Source: a virus. From it: DNA of 38,243 nt. Location of the stretch: positions 1 through 38,243 of the IMG/VR virus record IMGVR_UViG_3300025828_000061, one strand, 5' to 3'. Shown here one piece after another: positions 1 to 8,080 of this stretch (position 1 is its first letter; each line of letters starts with the position of its first letter). Below the pieces are notes generated by a model. It saw nothing but the letters and a program-made list of their open reading frames with translations. It made no database searches and was not told where the DNA came from. The position numbers were made by a program, and so were the translations under genes.

Positions 1-107
1 TTTATATTGCACAGACTGGTGTAGTTGCTGCGTACATGGGAGCTACAGCTTATATGGCAGGTAAGCCTATGGGCAACAAAGTGGCAATGAGTAAGGATAT
101 GAGATAA
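1..107 (+). CDS. 3' end of a small hydrophobic protein, possible holin (partial)
   Basis: An open frame enters from the left edge and stops at 105-107, giving the last 34 residues of a protein. The visible part is rich in Ala, Gly, Val and Met (IAQTGVVAAYMGATAYMAG) and could be a membrane helix, followed by a short tail with Lys and Arg. The stop TAA shares its last base with the ATG of the endolysin, so the two are translationally coupled. A small membrane protein directly before an endolysin and a spanin candidate suggests a holin, but the N-terminus is outside the window. The reading frame is clear; the holin role rests on position alone. Confidence 0.4.
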   Translation, partial: YIAQTGVVAAYMGATAYMAGKPMGNKVAMSKDMR

Positions 108-574
108 TGGGATTTAGTTTAAGTAGTCGTTCACTAGGTAAACTAGAGGGTGTTCACCCTGATATGGTAGCAGTTGTTAAACGTGCTATTGAACTGACGG
201 ACGTTGACTTTGGTGTGACGTATGGAGTCAGAACTTTAGCAGAGCAAGAAGAACTGTATAACTCTGGACGATCACAGACTATGAAATCCAAACACCTTAT
301 TCAGGAAGATGGTTATTCACATGCCGTAGACCTCGTAGCCTATTTTGGTTCTAACGTAAGTTGGGAACTAAATGTTTACGATAACATTTGTGATGCTATG
401 GCACAGGCAGCGGAAGAACTAGAGGTGCCTATCAAATGGGGTGCAGCTTGGTCAGAGGGTGACATTCGTTACTACGATGACACTGCAGAGGACGCAATGA
501 ATGCATACATTGACCTACGTAGATCACAAGGTCGTAGACCCTTCATTGATGCTCCACATTTTGAGATGATGTAA
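107..574 (+). CDS. Endolysin, M15-family L-alanyl-D-glutamate / D-Ala-D-Ala type peptidase
   Basis: A 155-residue zinc peptidase of the VanY/T5 endolysin type, expected to cut the peptide part of host peptidoglycan at lysis. The family metal-site pattern is visible: SKH at residues 61-63, HAVD at 72-75 and a C-terminal PHFEM with H151, so H63, D75 and H151 are the likely zinc ligands. The stretch between H63 and HAVD is longer than in the compact HLTGHAVD form common in phage enzymes. There is no signal peptide, which fits a holin-released cytoplasmic endolysin. Start and stop overlap the neighbours by one base (TAATG on both sides). Length is normal for the family. Confidence 0.88.
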   Translation: MGFSLSSRSLGKLEGVHPDMVAVVKRAIELTDVDFGVTYGVRTLAEQEELYNSGRSQTMKSKHLIQEDGYSHAVDLVAYFGSNVSWELNVYDNICDAMAQAAEELEVPIKWGAAWSEGDIRYYDDTAEDAMNAYIDLRRSQGRRPFIDAPHFEMM

Positions 575-915
575 TGAGATGGTTAGTTCTGGCCTTATTG
601 TTATCTAGTTGTGGTTTAACTTCACTGTTACCTACAGGCGGTACTAATGTAGCTGCTAATACACAGTTAGGTAAAGAAAACAAACAGGCTGTAGTTACTT
701 ACGAAGAAGAAGAAACTAATAACGCAGGACGTGACATCATTACAGAAACAAAAGAAGTAGAAGCAGGTCCAGTAGAAAAGCTAATGATTAGTAATCAGAA
801 TATTCCCCCTTGGGTTATAATGCTGCTACTACTAGGATGGCTACTTCCTACCCCGACACAAATAGGTCAATCAATAGCAAACTTTGTGCTTGCATTGTTT
901 AGAAGAAAGAGTTAA
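574..915 (+). CDS. Candidate unimolecular spanin (lipoprotein with C-terminal membrane segment)
   Basis: The 113 residues begin with a short hydrophobic signal ending in a lipobox-like LLSSC, so C13 is a likely lipidation site. A polar, Glu-rich middle (about 25-75) follows, then a hydrophobic segment at 79-94 (PPWVIMLLLLGWLLP) and a second apolar helix with a basic RRKS end. An outer-membrane lipid anchor plus a C-terminal inner-membrane anchor in one chain is the architecture of unimolecular spanins such as T1 gp11, which fuse inner and outer membranes in the last lysis step. It lies directly after the endolysin with a one-base overlap. No family was confirmed; another phage lipoprotein is possible. 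Confidence 0.5.
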   Translation: MRWLVLALLLSSCGLTSLLPTGGTNVAANTQLGKENKQAVVTYEEEETNNAGRDIITETKEVEAGPVEKLMISNQNIPPWVIMLLLLGWLLPTPTQIGQSIANFVLALFRRKS

Positions 916-916
916 A

Positions 917-1288
917 ATGGCACGAGCATTAACAGAAAAACAACAGAAACTACTAGCTGTCTTATTTGATGAGGCTGGTGGTGACATTGTAGCTGCAAAA
1001 AAGATTGCAGGGTATTCGGATGCTACTTCATCTACTGAGATCATTAACTCTTTGAAAGAAGAAATACTAGATGCTACATCTGCTTACATGGCACGTAATG
1101 CACCTAAAGCTGCAATGGCTATGGTAGGTGCTTTGTACGATCCTACTGAACTAGGTATTCGTGATAAGATGTCAGCGGCAAAAGAACTACTAGATCGTAC
1201 TGGCCTAGTTAAAACAGAAAAGATGCAAGTAGAAGCTAAAGGTGGAGTAATGCTAATGCCACCAAAACAAATGGATGAAGATGACTAA
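917..1288 (+). CDS. Terminase small subunit (putative)
   Basis: A 123-residue protein starting MARALTEKQQ. An N-terminal helical region (about 5-45) looks like the DNA-binding helix-turn-helix of small terminases, and the central MSAAKELLDRTGLVKTEK segment is typical of small terminase and terminase-associated proteins. It would recognise phage DNA and hand it to the large subunit. An upstream in-frame ATG at 884 exists, but it lies inside the spanin candidate; the ATG at 917 has an AGAAAGAG ribosome site just upstream and starts one base after the previous stop. It overlaps the next frame by a few bases. Assigned from position and pattern, without a search. Confidence 0.62.
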   Translation: MARALTEKQQKLLAVLFDEAGGDIVAAKKIAGYSDATSSTEIINSLKEEILDATSAYMARNAPKAAMAMVGALYDPTELGIRDKMSAAKELLDRTGLVKTEKMQVEAKGGVMLMPPKQMDEDD

Positions 1289-1706
1289 ACCATTAAAACA
1301 ATGGAAGTTACCCCAACCAACTGATATAAAAGAAGACAATGAATGGGTTCCTATTCCCCGTATATCTAGGACCATTCCATTCGGCTATGAAGTAAATCCA
1401 GATGACCCTGATGTACTGCTGCCTATTGACCATGAGCTTGATATGCTTGAACAGGCACAAAGGTATCTTAAACAGTACTCATATCGTGAAGTAGCTAATT
1501 GGCTTACACGAAATACAGGTAGAGATATATCTCACGTAGGTTTACGTAAACGGTTGGAAAATGAGCGAAGAAGAAAAAACAAAGCTGCAAGCTTACGCCG
1601 ATGGGCAGACTATGCGAAAAAGGCAATCGCCAAGGCGGAAGAAATTGAACGCACAAGGCTCGGAGCAAAAGCAGACGAAGAAGACATCAGCGAGGCCAAA
1701 GCCTGA
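1275..1706 (+). CDS. HTH-containing DNA-binding protein of the packaging region
   Basis: A 143-residue protein, or 141 if it starts at the second ATG (1281). Residues about 63-95 (SYREVANWLTRNTGRDISHVG) look like a resolvase-type helix-turn-helix, followed by a very basic, Ala/Arg/Lys/Glu-rich helix to the end. A role in DNA recognition during packaging, perhaps as a second small-terminase-like factor, is plausible from its place between terminase genes. The last 146 bases overlap the N-terminal part of the large terminase frame, so the same DNA encodes two charged, probably disordered or helical tails. It starts inside the end of the preceding gene. Confidence 0.6.
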   Translation: MKMTKPLKQWKLPQPTDIKEDNEWVPIPRISRTIPFGYEVNPDDPDVLLPIDHELDMLEQAQRYLKQYSYREVANWLTRNTGRDISHVGLRKRLENERRRKNKAASLRRWADYAKKAIAKAEEIERTRLGAKADEEDISEAKA

Positions 1707-3141
1707 ACCTGCAAAGATTATAAGTGAAATTCCAATTGAGGAACAACACAACGTAATCTTTAAACCTAATGAGGGACCACAGACAGAGTTTCTTGCTGCA
1801 GGTGAACGTGAAGTATTATATGGCGGCAGTGCAGGTGGCGGTAAATCCTATGCCATGTTAGCAGACCCCTTACGTTACATGGGGCATCCTAGTTTCTCAG
1901 GACTATTGCTACGCCATACTACAGAAGAACTTAGGGAACTTATATTTAAGTCTCAAGAAATGTACCCTAAGATATGGCCTGGAATTAAATGGTCAGAAAG
2001 AAAGATGCAGTGGACTGCGCCATCTGGTGCACGATTGTGGATGTCCTACCTTGACAGGGAAGATGACGTTCTGCGTTACCAAGGTCTAGCTTTTAGTTGG
2101 ATAGGCTTTGACGAGTTGACACAATGGGCTACCCCGTTTGCATGGAACTATATGCGATCTCGTCTACGGTCCACTGCACCCGACTTACCTATCTTTATGA
2201 GGGCAACTACCAACCCAGGGGGTAGAGGTCACCATTGGGTTAAGAAAATGTTTATTGACCCTGCCCCTTCTGGAAAGGCTTTTAATGCAACTGATATTGA
2301 AACAGGTGAAGAGCTTAAATATCCTGCAGGACACGCAAAGGCAGGAAAGCCTTTGTTCAAACGTAGGTTTATACCTGCACGTCTTTCAGACAATCCTTAC
2401 CTAGCAGAACAGGGTGATTACGAGGCAATGCTACTATCGTTGCCTGAACAACAACGTAGACAATTGTTAGAGGGTGACTGGGACATCAAAGAAGGTGCAG
2501 CCTTCACAGAGTTTGATAGGAATGAACATGTCATTGAGCCTTTTAACATCCCTAGTAATTGGGTTAAGTTTAGAGCATGTGATTATGGGTATGGTTCTTA
2601 CAGTGCTGTCGTGTGGTTTGCCGTTGCGCCTGATGAGCAACTTATCGTATATAGAGAATTGTACGTCAGTAAAGTTCTAGCTACTGATTTAGCAGACATG
2701 GTGCTTCAGCTAGAAGCAGAAGACGGAAACATTAAGTATGGAGTTCTTGACTCTTCTTTGTGGCATAAGCGTGGTGATACTGGCCCTAGTCTTGCTGAAC
2801 AGATGATTAGTCGAGGATGCAGATGGCGTCCATCAGATCGTTCTAAAGGTTCACGTGTAGCAGGTAAGAACGAAATACATAGACGTTTACAGGTAGACGA
2901 GTTTACAGAAAAACCCAGACTAGTATTCTTTAACACTTGTACTAATATGGTAGCACAGTTACCAGCAATTCCACTGGACAAAAAGAATCCAGAAGATATT
3001 GATACACACTCAGAAGACCACTTGTACGATGCTTTACGTTATGGTATAATGTCAAGACCACGGTTTAGTTTATTTGACTATGACCCACATTCTACAAGAT
3101 CATCTGGAATGCGAGTGGCAGATTCAACATTTGGCTATTAA
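1561..3141 (+). CDS. terL: Terminase large subunit (packaging ATPase and nuclease)
   Basis: A 526-residue motor that translocates DNA into the prohead and cuts it. The ATPase domain has a Walker A motif GGSAGGGKS at 88-96, a Walker B-like IGFDEL with D184 and E185, and a coupling-type motif ATTNPGG at 215-221. The C-terminal RNase H-like nuclease shows RACDYG (D341), GVLDSS (D397) and HLYDALRYG (D490), the expected acidic triad. The first 60 residues are basic and low-complexity and overlap the previous gene. The start is uncertain: ATG at 1561 or ATG at 1612, neither with a good ribosome site. A ribosomal frameshift from the preceding frame is a formal alternative. Confidence 0.95.
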   Translation: MSEEEKTKLQAYADGQTMRKRQSPRRKKLNAQGSEQKQTKKTSARPKPEPAKIISEIPIEEQHNVIFKPNEGPQTEFLAAGEREVLYGGSAGGGKSYAMLADPLRYMGHPSFSGLLLRHTTEELRELIFKSQEMYPKIWPGIKWSERKMQWTAPSGARLWMSYLDREDDVLRYQGLAFSWIGFDELTQWATPFAWNYMRSRLRSTAPDLPIFMRATTNPGGRGHHWVKKMFIDPAPSGKAFNATDIETGEELKYPAGHAKAGKPLFKRRFIPARLSDNPYLAEQGDYEAMLLSLPEQQRRQLLEGDWDIKEGAAFTEFDRNEHVIEPFNIPSNWVKFRACDYGYGSYSAVVWFAVAPDEQLIVYRELYVSKVLATDLADMVLQLEAEDGNIKYGVLDSSLWHKRGDTGPSLAEQMISRGCRWRPSDRSKGSRVAGKNEIHRRLQVDEFTEKPRLVFFNTCTNMVAQLPAIPLDKKNPEDIDTHSEDHLYDALRYGIMSRPRFSLFDYDPHSTRSSGMRVADSTFGY

Positions 3142-3151
3142 GGAAAAATAA

Positions 3152-5299
3152 ATGGCAGAAGATAATGAAGTATTCATTGAGGATGATGCAGTTATCCTTG
3201 AGGACACAGATAACTCAGTAGAAGAAGACGCAGATACTTCTAAGATTATTCCGTTTATTATGGAACGATACGCCCGTGCTGAAGACTACCGCCGACAAGA
3301 TGAAGAACGTTGGCTACGTGCTTATCGTAACTATCGTGGCATATATGGCCCAGAGGTACAATTTACAGAGGCAGAAAAGTCTCGTGTGTTTATTAAAGTA
3401 ACTAAGACAAAAACACTGGCTGCTTATGGTCAGATTGTAGATGTACTATTTGCAAAGAATAGTTTTCCACTTACAGTTGATCCTACAGAACTTCCAGAAG
3501 GAGTTGTTGAGAATGTCAGTTTTGATCCTGCTGTTCCTAAAGAGTTACAAGAAGACCGAAGAAGTGATCCAGTATCACCTTACGGTTTTAAAGGTGACGG
3601 TAAAGAGCTTCCTGCAGGGGCTACGGCGAAAACGTTAGAAGAGTTACTTAACCCTGAACTACGTGAAAAGCTAGAGCCTATTGAAGGTATTAAAGAAGGT
3701 ACAGGCGGTACGCCTACATCTGTTACATTTAGCCCTGCTATGATTGCAGCTAAAAAGATGCAGAAGAAAATTCAAGACCAGCTTGATGAAGCATCAGCGT
3801 CTAAACATTTACGCAGTACAGCATTTGAAATGGCTTTGTTTGGTACTGGTGTAATGAAAGGTCCATTTGCTGTAGATAAAGAATATCCTAACTGGGATGA
3901 CGATACAGGTGAGTATTCACCTATCTTTAAAACAGTACCCCAAGTATCCCATGTATCTGTGTGGAACTTTTATCCTGACCCAGATGCTAACAACATGGAA
4001 GAAGCACAGTATGTTATTGAACGTCATAAGATGTCACGTTCACAACTACGTGCACTAAAGAAACGTCCATACTTCCGTAGTCAAGTTATTGATGAAGCAA
4101 TTTCTATGGGCGAAAACTACGATAAAGAATATTGGGAAGACGATCTTTCTGATTATGCACCAGAGCATGGCATTGAACGTTTTGAAGTCCTAGAATATTG
4201 GGGCATGGTAGATGTTGAAATGCTTATGGATCAAGGTGTAGACATTCCTCGTGAGTTACAAGATACAGACGAACTACAGGCAAACGTTTGGATTTGTAAT
4301 GGTAAACTACTACGTATGGTACTTAACCCATTCAAACCTGCTCGTATTCCTTACATGGCATCACCTTATGAACTAAACCCATACTCATTCTTTGGTGTAG
4401 GTATTGCCGAAAATATGGACGATACGCAAACGTTGATGAATGGTTTCATGCGAATGGCTGTTGACAATGCTGTATTATCTGGTAACCTTTTGATTGAGGT
4501 AGATGAAACTAACCTAGTTCCAGGCCAAGACTTATCAGTATACCCAGGCAAAGTATTCCGTAGACAAGGTGGTGCACCAGGACAAGCTATCTTCGGTACT
4601 AAGTTCCCCAATGTTGCAGGTGAAAACTTACAGCTATTTGATAAGGCACGAGTGCTTGCAGATGAATCTACTGGCTTCCCTTCCTTTGCACATGGACAGA
4701 CAGGTGTCATGGGTGTAGGCCGTACTGCTAGTGGCATTAGTATGCTAATGGGTGCTGCAAGTGGTACTATTAAGAATGTTATTAAAAACGTAGACGACTA
4801 TCTGCTTCGCCCACTAGGTGAAGGACTGTTCCGCTTTAATATGCAGTTTGACTTTGATCCTGAGATTAAAGGTGACTTAGAAGTTAAGGCACGTGGAACA
4901 GAATCACTTATGGCTAACGAAGTACGTAGCCAAAGACTTATGCAATTCTTGCAAGTATCATCTAACCCTGCACTTGCGCCGTTTGCTAAGTTTCAATACA
5001 TTATTCGTGAGATTGCAAAGTCTCTTGATCTTGACCCCGAAAAAGTTACCAACAATATGAATGAAGCTGCAATTCAAGCTGAACTAATGAAACAGTTCCA
5101 GCAAGAACAGCAAGCACAACAACCTCAACAAGGTGGTCCAGCAGGTGCAAACCCAATGGACACATCAGGAGCAGGTGGTGGAACTATAGGTGTAGGACAA
5201 GCACCGACACCACAAGAACAAGGATTTAGTGGTAATGCAGGACAAGGAGCACCTCAGCAAGCTCAAGGGGCTGGTCAGCAACCAAGCCCAATGGTCTAA
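3152..5299 (+). CDS. Portal protein
   Basis: A 715-residue protein in the place where short-tailed phages carry the portal, straight after the large terminase. The dodecameric portal forms the DNA entry and exit channel and the docking site for terminase and tail. It has an acidic N-terminus, a helical region with RAEDYRRQDEERWLRAYRNY (about 42-61), a long middle typical of P22-type portals of marine podoviruses, and a Gln/Gly/Pro-rich tail after residue 640. AAGGA lies upstream of the ATG. The tail overlaps the start of the next small gene in another frame. The family call rests on size, position and general resemblance. Confidence 0.85.
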   Translation: MAEDNEVFIEDDAVILEDTDNSVEEDADTSKIIPFIMERYARAEDYRRQDEERWLRAYRNYRGIYGPEVQFTEAEKSRVFIKVTKTKTLAAYGQIVDVLFAKNSFPLTVDPTELPEGVVENVSFDPAVPKELQEDRRSDPVSPYGFKGDGKELPAGATAKTLEELLNPELREKLEPIEGIKEGTGGTPTSVTFSPAMIAAKKMQKKIQDQLDEASASKHLRSTAFEMALFGTGVMKGPFAVDKEYPNWDDDTGEYSPIFKTVPQVSHVSVWNFYPDPDANNMEEAQYVIERHKMSRSQLRALKKRPYFRSQVIDEAISMGENYDKEYWEDDLSDYAPEHGIERFEVLEYWGMVDVEMLMDQGVDIPRELQDTDELQANVWICNGKLLRMVLNPFKPARIPYMASPYELNPYSFFGVGIAENMDDTQTLMNGFMRMAVDNAVLSGNLLIEVDETNLVPGQDLSVYPGKVFRRQGGAPGQAIFGTKFPNVAGENLQLFDKARVLADESTGFPSFAHGQTGVMGVGRTASGISMLMGAASGTIKNVIKNVDDYLLRPLGEGLFRFNMQFDFDPEIKGDLEVKARGTESLMANEVRSQRLMQFLQVSSNPALAPFAKFQYIIREIAKSLDLDPEKVTNNMNEAAIQAELMKQFQQEQQAQQPQQGGPAGANPMDTSGAGGGTIGVGQAPTPQEQGFSGNAGQGAPQQAQGAGQQPSPMV

Positions 5300-5450
5300 G
5301 TTTGAAGCTTACTTAGACATGATAATCAATCAACAGCATCGTGTTATGGAACAAACAAATGAAGTTGTTGCTGTTCATAGAGCACAAGGTGCTATCTATC
5401 AGTTACGTAGACTAAAGTTATTACGTGACGAAGTATTAAAATCTCAGTAA
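5235..5450 (+). CDS. Small helical protein overlapping the portal gene end
   Basis: About 71 residues, beginning MQDKEHLSKLKGLVSNQAQW, then a helical part that ends YQLRRLKLLRDEVLKSQ. Similar short helical genes sit after the portal in marine podoviruses; their function is not known to me. The frame begins inside the last 65 bases of the portal gene. I prefer ATG 5235 because AAGGA lies 11 bases before it; GTG 5229 would add two residues. A later ATG at 5319 would avoid the overlap but would cut off the KLKGLV...WSKFEAYL part, which looks like genuine protein. It is followed after 10 bases by the next gene. Confidence 0.6.
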   Translation: MQDKEHLSKLKGLVSNQAQWSKFEAYLDMIINQQHRVMEQTNEVVAVHRAQGAIYQLRRLKLLRDEVLKSQ

Positions 5451-5460
5451 GGAAATTACT

Positions 5461-7602
5461 ATGGAAGAACAAATGGAACTCTTTGAAGACGGTGGTCTAA
5501 AAGATGAAGGTGGCATGGTAGACGAAGAATCAGGAAATGAAGTTCCTAGTGGTAGCACTAAAAAAGAAGTACGTGATGACATTCCTGCTATGCTAAGTGA
5601 AGGTGAGTTTGTTCTACCTGCTGATGTTGTACGTTATCATGGACTAGAAAAAATTATGCAGCTTCGTGATGAAGCTAAGTTTGGCCTAAAGAAAATGGAA
5701 GCTATGGGTCAAATGGGTAACTCTGACGAAGCTACATTAGATGATGACGTTCCATTTGGTCCTGCTGATCTTATTATTGTAGGTGCAGAACCTATGGAAG
5801 ATGAACCACGTGAGATGTATCAAGGTGGTATGGTGTACGCACAAGAAGGTACATTTGTAAAACCTTCTACAGGTATTGCTGGTTATCAACCTTCTATCTA
5901 TCAAGGTCAACAAACAACGGGAGCATATACTCCACCACCTAGTTCTGTTGCACCCCCTATTCCTGCACCTTCTCCTGCAGGTGGCTATGTGCCTAAGTTT
6001 GTTTCAAGTGGGCAAATACCTGTTGGTGTAGCTCCACCCCCTGTAACTCCAGCATCAAGTACTGATACTTCTGCAGTTAGCACAGCATCAACTGAAGATA
6101 AACCATTTGTTCCAACTGTAAGTGATGTATATACAAGTGTAGAGTACATTAATCCTGAAACGGGCGAACGTAGAATGTTTAACTTCTACAATGGGGCAGT
6201 AGTAAACGGTCCTATTCCAGAAGGGTTTATTCCTGTTACAGAATGGGAAGCTTCACAGACAGACACAGGAACAACCACTACAACAGGAACAGGTACTGAT
6301 GATACATCTGTAGCAACTACACAAGTTACAACAGATGATGGTGGTGCTCAAACTATTCGTGAGTTACAACAAAAACAACAGCAAAGAGAGTCTCAAGAAC
6401 TTAGCATTCAAAAAACAAATCTTTTACAAAAAGGTTCTGCTAATGATCTAGTAAGTGCATGGCTAGATAATAAACGTGTTCTTGGTGCAGGAAACGTAGG
6501 ATCATTCTTTAGTCCTCTTATAGGTGCGTTTACTACCGCAGCAGGACTAAAACAACAACGAGATTTAGAATCAGCTTTAACAGAACGATTTGGTGAAGAT
6601 TGGAAAACTACTGCTAAATTAACTGATGAAGTTAAAAAAGAACTTACTGAGTATGAAGAATCAGGAAAACTTCGTAATACTAAATTGTTTGGAAATAAAC
6701 TATTTGAAGATGTAAAGGCTGCAGTTTCTGGAATTAAAAATAGTTTTACTGAAGAAGGAAGACAGTCTTACTATGAAAATTATGCGTCTAGTGGACCTGT
6801 ACATAATGTAGCTGACAACACTTTGTCTGGTGGGGTTACAGGATTTGAAGCTGTAACAGACAGTAGTGGTGCTCTACAAATGAATCAACATGGTATGCCA
6901 CAGTCTTCAGGAAACCTATCTCTTAAAGAACAACAATCTTACGACAATGCAGTAAGAGATGGCAATGCCTCAGTAGCAAATCACCATGCAATTATTGCAG
7001 CGCATCGGGATAGACAAAACCAATATGCAGATGCACTTGCACGGGGTGATACATCCGCAGCCGCTGCTATTGGTGCAAATATGTCTGCTCAAAGTAGAGA
7101 TCAAGCGGAACGTTTTGGTGGCAGTGTGCATCGTGCATCAGAAAGTGGTACGGCATCAAAGAATACTTCATCTGGTCTTCAGTTTTTTTCTAAGTTTGTA
7201 CCCAATAATGACAATGATGGTGGCAGTGATACTGATAGTGATTCAGGCTCAAATACAGGAGGCTATAGCTGCTATGTAGCTACGGCACTTAATAATAAAG
7301 GATACTGGCCTACAGTTAAAAAGATGAAACTTATCAAGTGGTGCATGGATGCAAAACCAGAAGATAAATTTGATACAAAACTATGGCGCAATGGCTATAC
7401 AGTATTTGGTAAAACAGTTATTGCGCCTCACGTAGACAATAAAATTATTCAGTGGTTATCTGATGGTTTTTATGATTCCAGAGTTAAAAACAAAAAAGAC
7501 ATAAAATCTTTTACTGGCCTCTTATTTTTCTATATTCCATCATATACAATTGCACTATATAAAATGCTACGTAATGATCTAGTAGATATTGAAAGGACTT
7601 AA
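5461..7602 (+). CDS. Large virion-associated protein of unknown function with a CYVATAL C-terminal module
   Basis: The 713 residues fall into three parts. Residues 1-110 (GGLKDEGGMVDEESGNEVPS, then DDIPAMLSEGEFVLPADVVRY) form a conserved region I recognise from many uncultured marine phages. Residues 110-560 are low-complexity, rich in Pro, Thr, Ser, Gln and Gly, with a short MFNFYNGAVVNGPIPEGF motif at 239-256 also found in the 1087-residue protein at 23024. The C-terminus from C604 (CYVATALNNKG) is a Trp/Lys-rich globular module reminiscent of the CFIATAAYG-type tails of bacterial proteins. Its position between portal and scaffold suggests a head-associated role. The final 300 bases are AT-rich. 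AAGGA precedes the ATG. The function is unknown. Confidence 0.75.
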   Translation: MEEQMELFEDGGLKDEGGMVDEESGNEVPSGSTKKEVRDDIPAMLSEGEFVLPADVVRYHGLEKIMQLRDEAKFGLKKMEAMGQMGNSDEATLDDDVPFGPADLIIVGAEPMEDEPREMYQGGMVYAQEGTFVKPSTGIAGYQPSIYQGQQTTGAYTPPPSSVAPPIPAPSPAGGYVPKFVSSGQIPVGVAPPPVTPASSTDTSAVSTASTEDKPFVPTVSDVYTSVEYINPETGERRMFNFYNGAVVNGPIPEGFIPVTEWEASQTDTGTTTTTGTGTDDTSVATTQVTTDDGGAQTIRELQQKQQQRESQELSIQKTNLLQKGSANDLVSAWLDNKRVLGAGNVGSFFSPLIGAFTTAAGLKQQRDLESALTERFGEDWKTTAKLTDEVKKELTEYEESGKLRNTKLFGNKLFEDVKAAVSGIKNSFTEEGRQSYYENYASSGPVHNVADNTLSGGVTGFEAVTDSSGALQMNQHGMPQSSGNLSLKEQQSYDNAVRDGNASVANHHAIIAAHRDRQNQYADALARGDTSAAAAIGANMSAQSRDQAERFGGSVHRASESGTASKNTSSGLQFFSKFVPNNDNDGGSDTDSDSGSNTGGYSCYVATALNNKGYWPTVKKMKLIKWCMDAKPEDKFDTKLWRNGYTVFGKTVIAPHVDNKIIQWLSDGFYDSRVKNKKDIKSFTGLLFFYIPSYTIALYKMLRNDLVDIERT

Positions 7603-7603
7603 A

Positions 7604-7996
7604 ATGGAAGAGGAAGAACTAGTACGAGGTATGGAATCTTCCATGCGGTCAGCCGAAGACATGACTGTTAATGAGTACACAAACACTTTAGTTGATCGTA
7701 TAAATAATTTAACAGACAAGGAAAAAGTTTCTTTACTAGATATGTTTGGTTCTGAAGAATTTCAACTTATCGGTAGGATACTTGGACCTGAAGTTACAAA
7801 AACAGTTGGAAAGCAGATAAACTTTTTTGCAGAGGAAGCTATAATGAACCCTGAAGGAGTTCAACCCGTAAAAGAGCTTGAAGGCCGTATGCAACGAGAA
7901 GAAACTGAAGATCAAACAGAACAAATGTTTAGACAAGCACCTCCAGAAATGCGTGTACAGGAAGAACTAGAAGATCAACCTGACACACTTGTGTAG
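7604..7996 (+). CDS. Small acidic protein of unknown function, upstream of scaffold
   Basis: A 130-residue acidic protein (MEEEELVRGMESSMRSAEDM). It has a helical middle (TLVDRINNLTDKEKVSLLDM) and a Glu/Gln-rich end. It is not recognised as a known family. In-frame ATG 7589 lies inside the previous gene, whereas ATG 7604 is preceded by GAAAGGA with about 7 bases spacing and starts one base after the previous stop, so 7604 is preferred. It lies between a probable head-associated protein and the scaffold, so a head role is possible but unproven. Confidence 0.65.
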   Translation: MEEEELVRGMESSMRSAEDMTVNEYTNTLVDRINNLTDKEKVSLLDMFGSEEFQLIGRILGPEVTKTVGKQINFFAEEAIMNPEGVQPVKELEGRMQREETEDQTEQMFRQAPPEMRVQEELEDQPDTLV

Positions 7997-8068
7997 TAAC
8001 AACACATTAACTTGTTACATTAGACTGGCCTACCCATCCCCCTACCAACAGGCTACGGTGGCCCCAGT
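7996..8068 (+). promoter_or_regulatory. Two hairpins between the 130-residue gene and the scaffold gene
   Basis: The first is a perfect 7-bp inverted repeat, GTAACAA (7996-8002) and TTGTTAC (8012-8018), beginning on the stop codon. The second pairs ACTGG with CCAGT (8024-8028 and 8064-8068), with additional inner pairs CCTACC/GGTGG and a long loop. Neither is followed by a T run, so they look more like RNA-processing or stability elements, or translational control of the scaffold gene, whose AAGGA site starts directly after the second hairpin. Confidence 0.4.
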
Positions 8069-8080
8069 AAGGAAACTAAA

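Noticed and set aside
3441-3638. 65-residue + frame inside the portal gene
   Set aside because: Leu/Lys-rich shadow frame without start signals, fully inside a strong gene.
4366-4737. 123-residue - strand frame opposite the portal gene
   Set aside because: It mirrors a clearly coding portal region, has no upstream signal and would be alone on the opposite strand in the late module.
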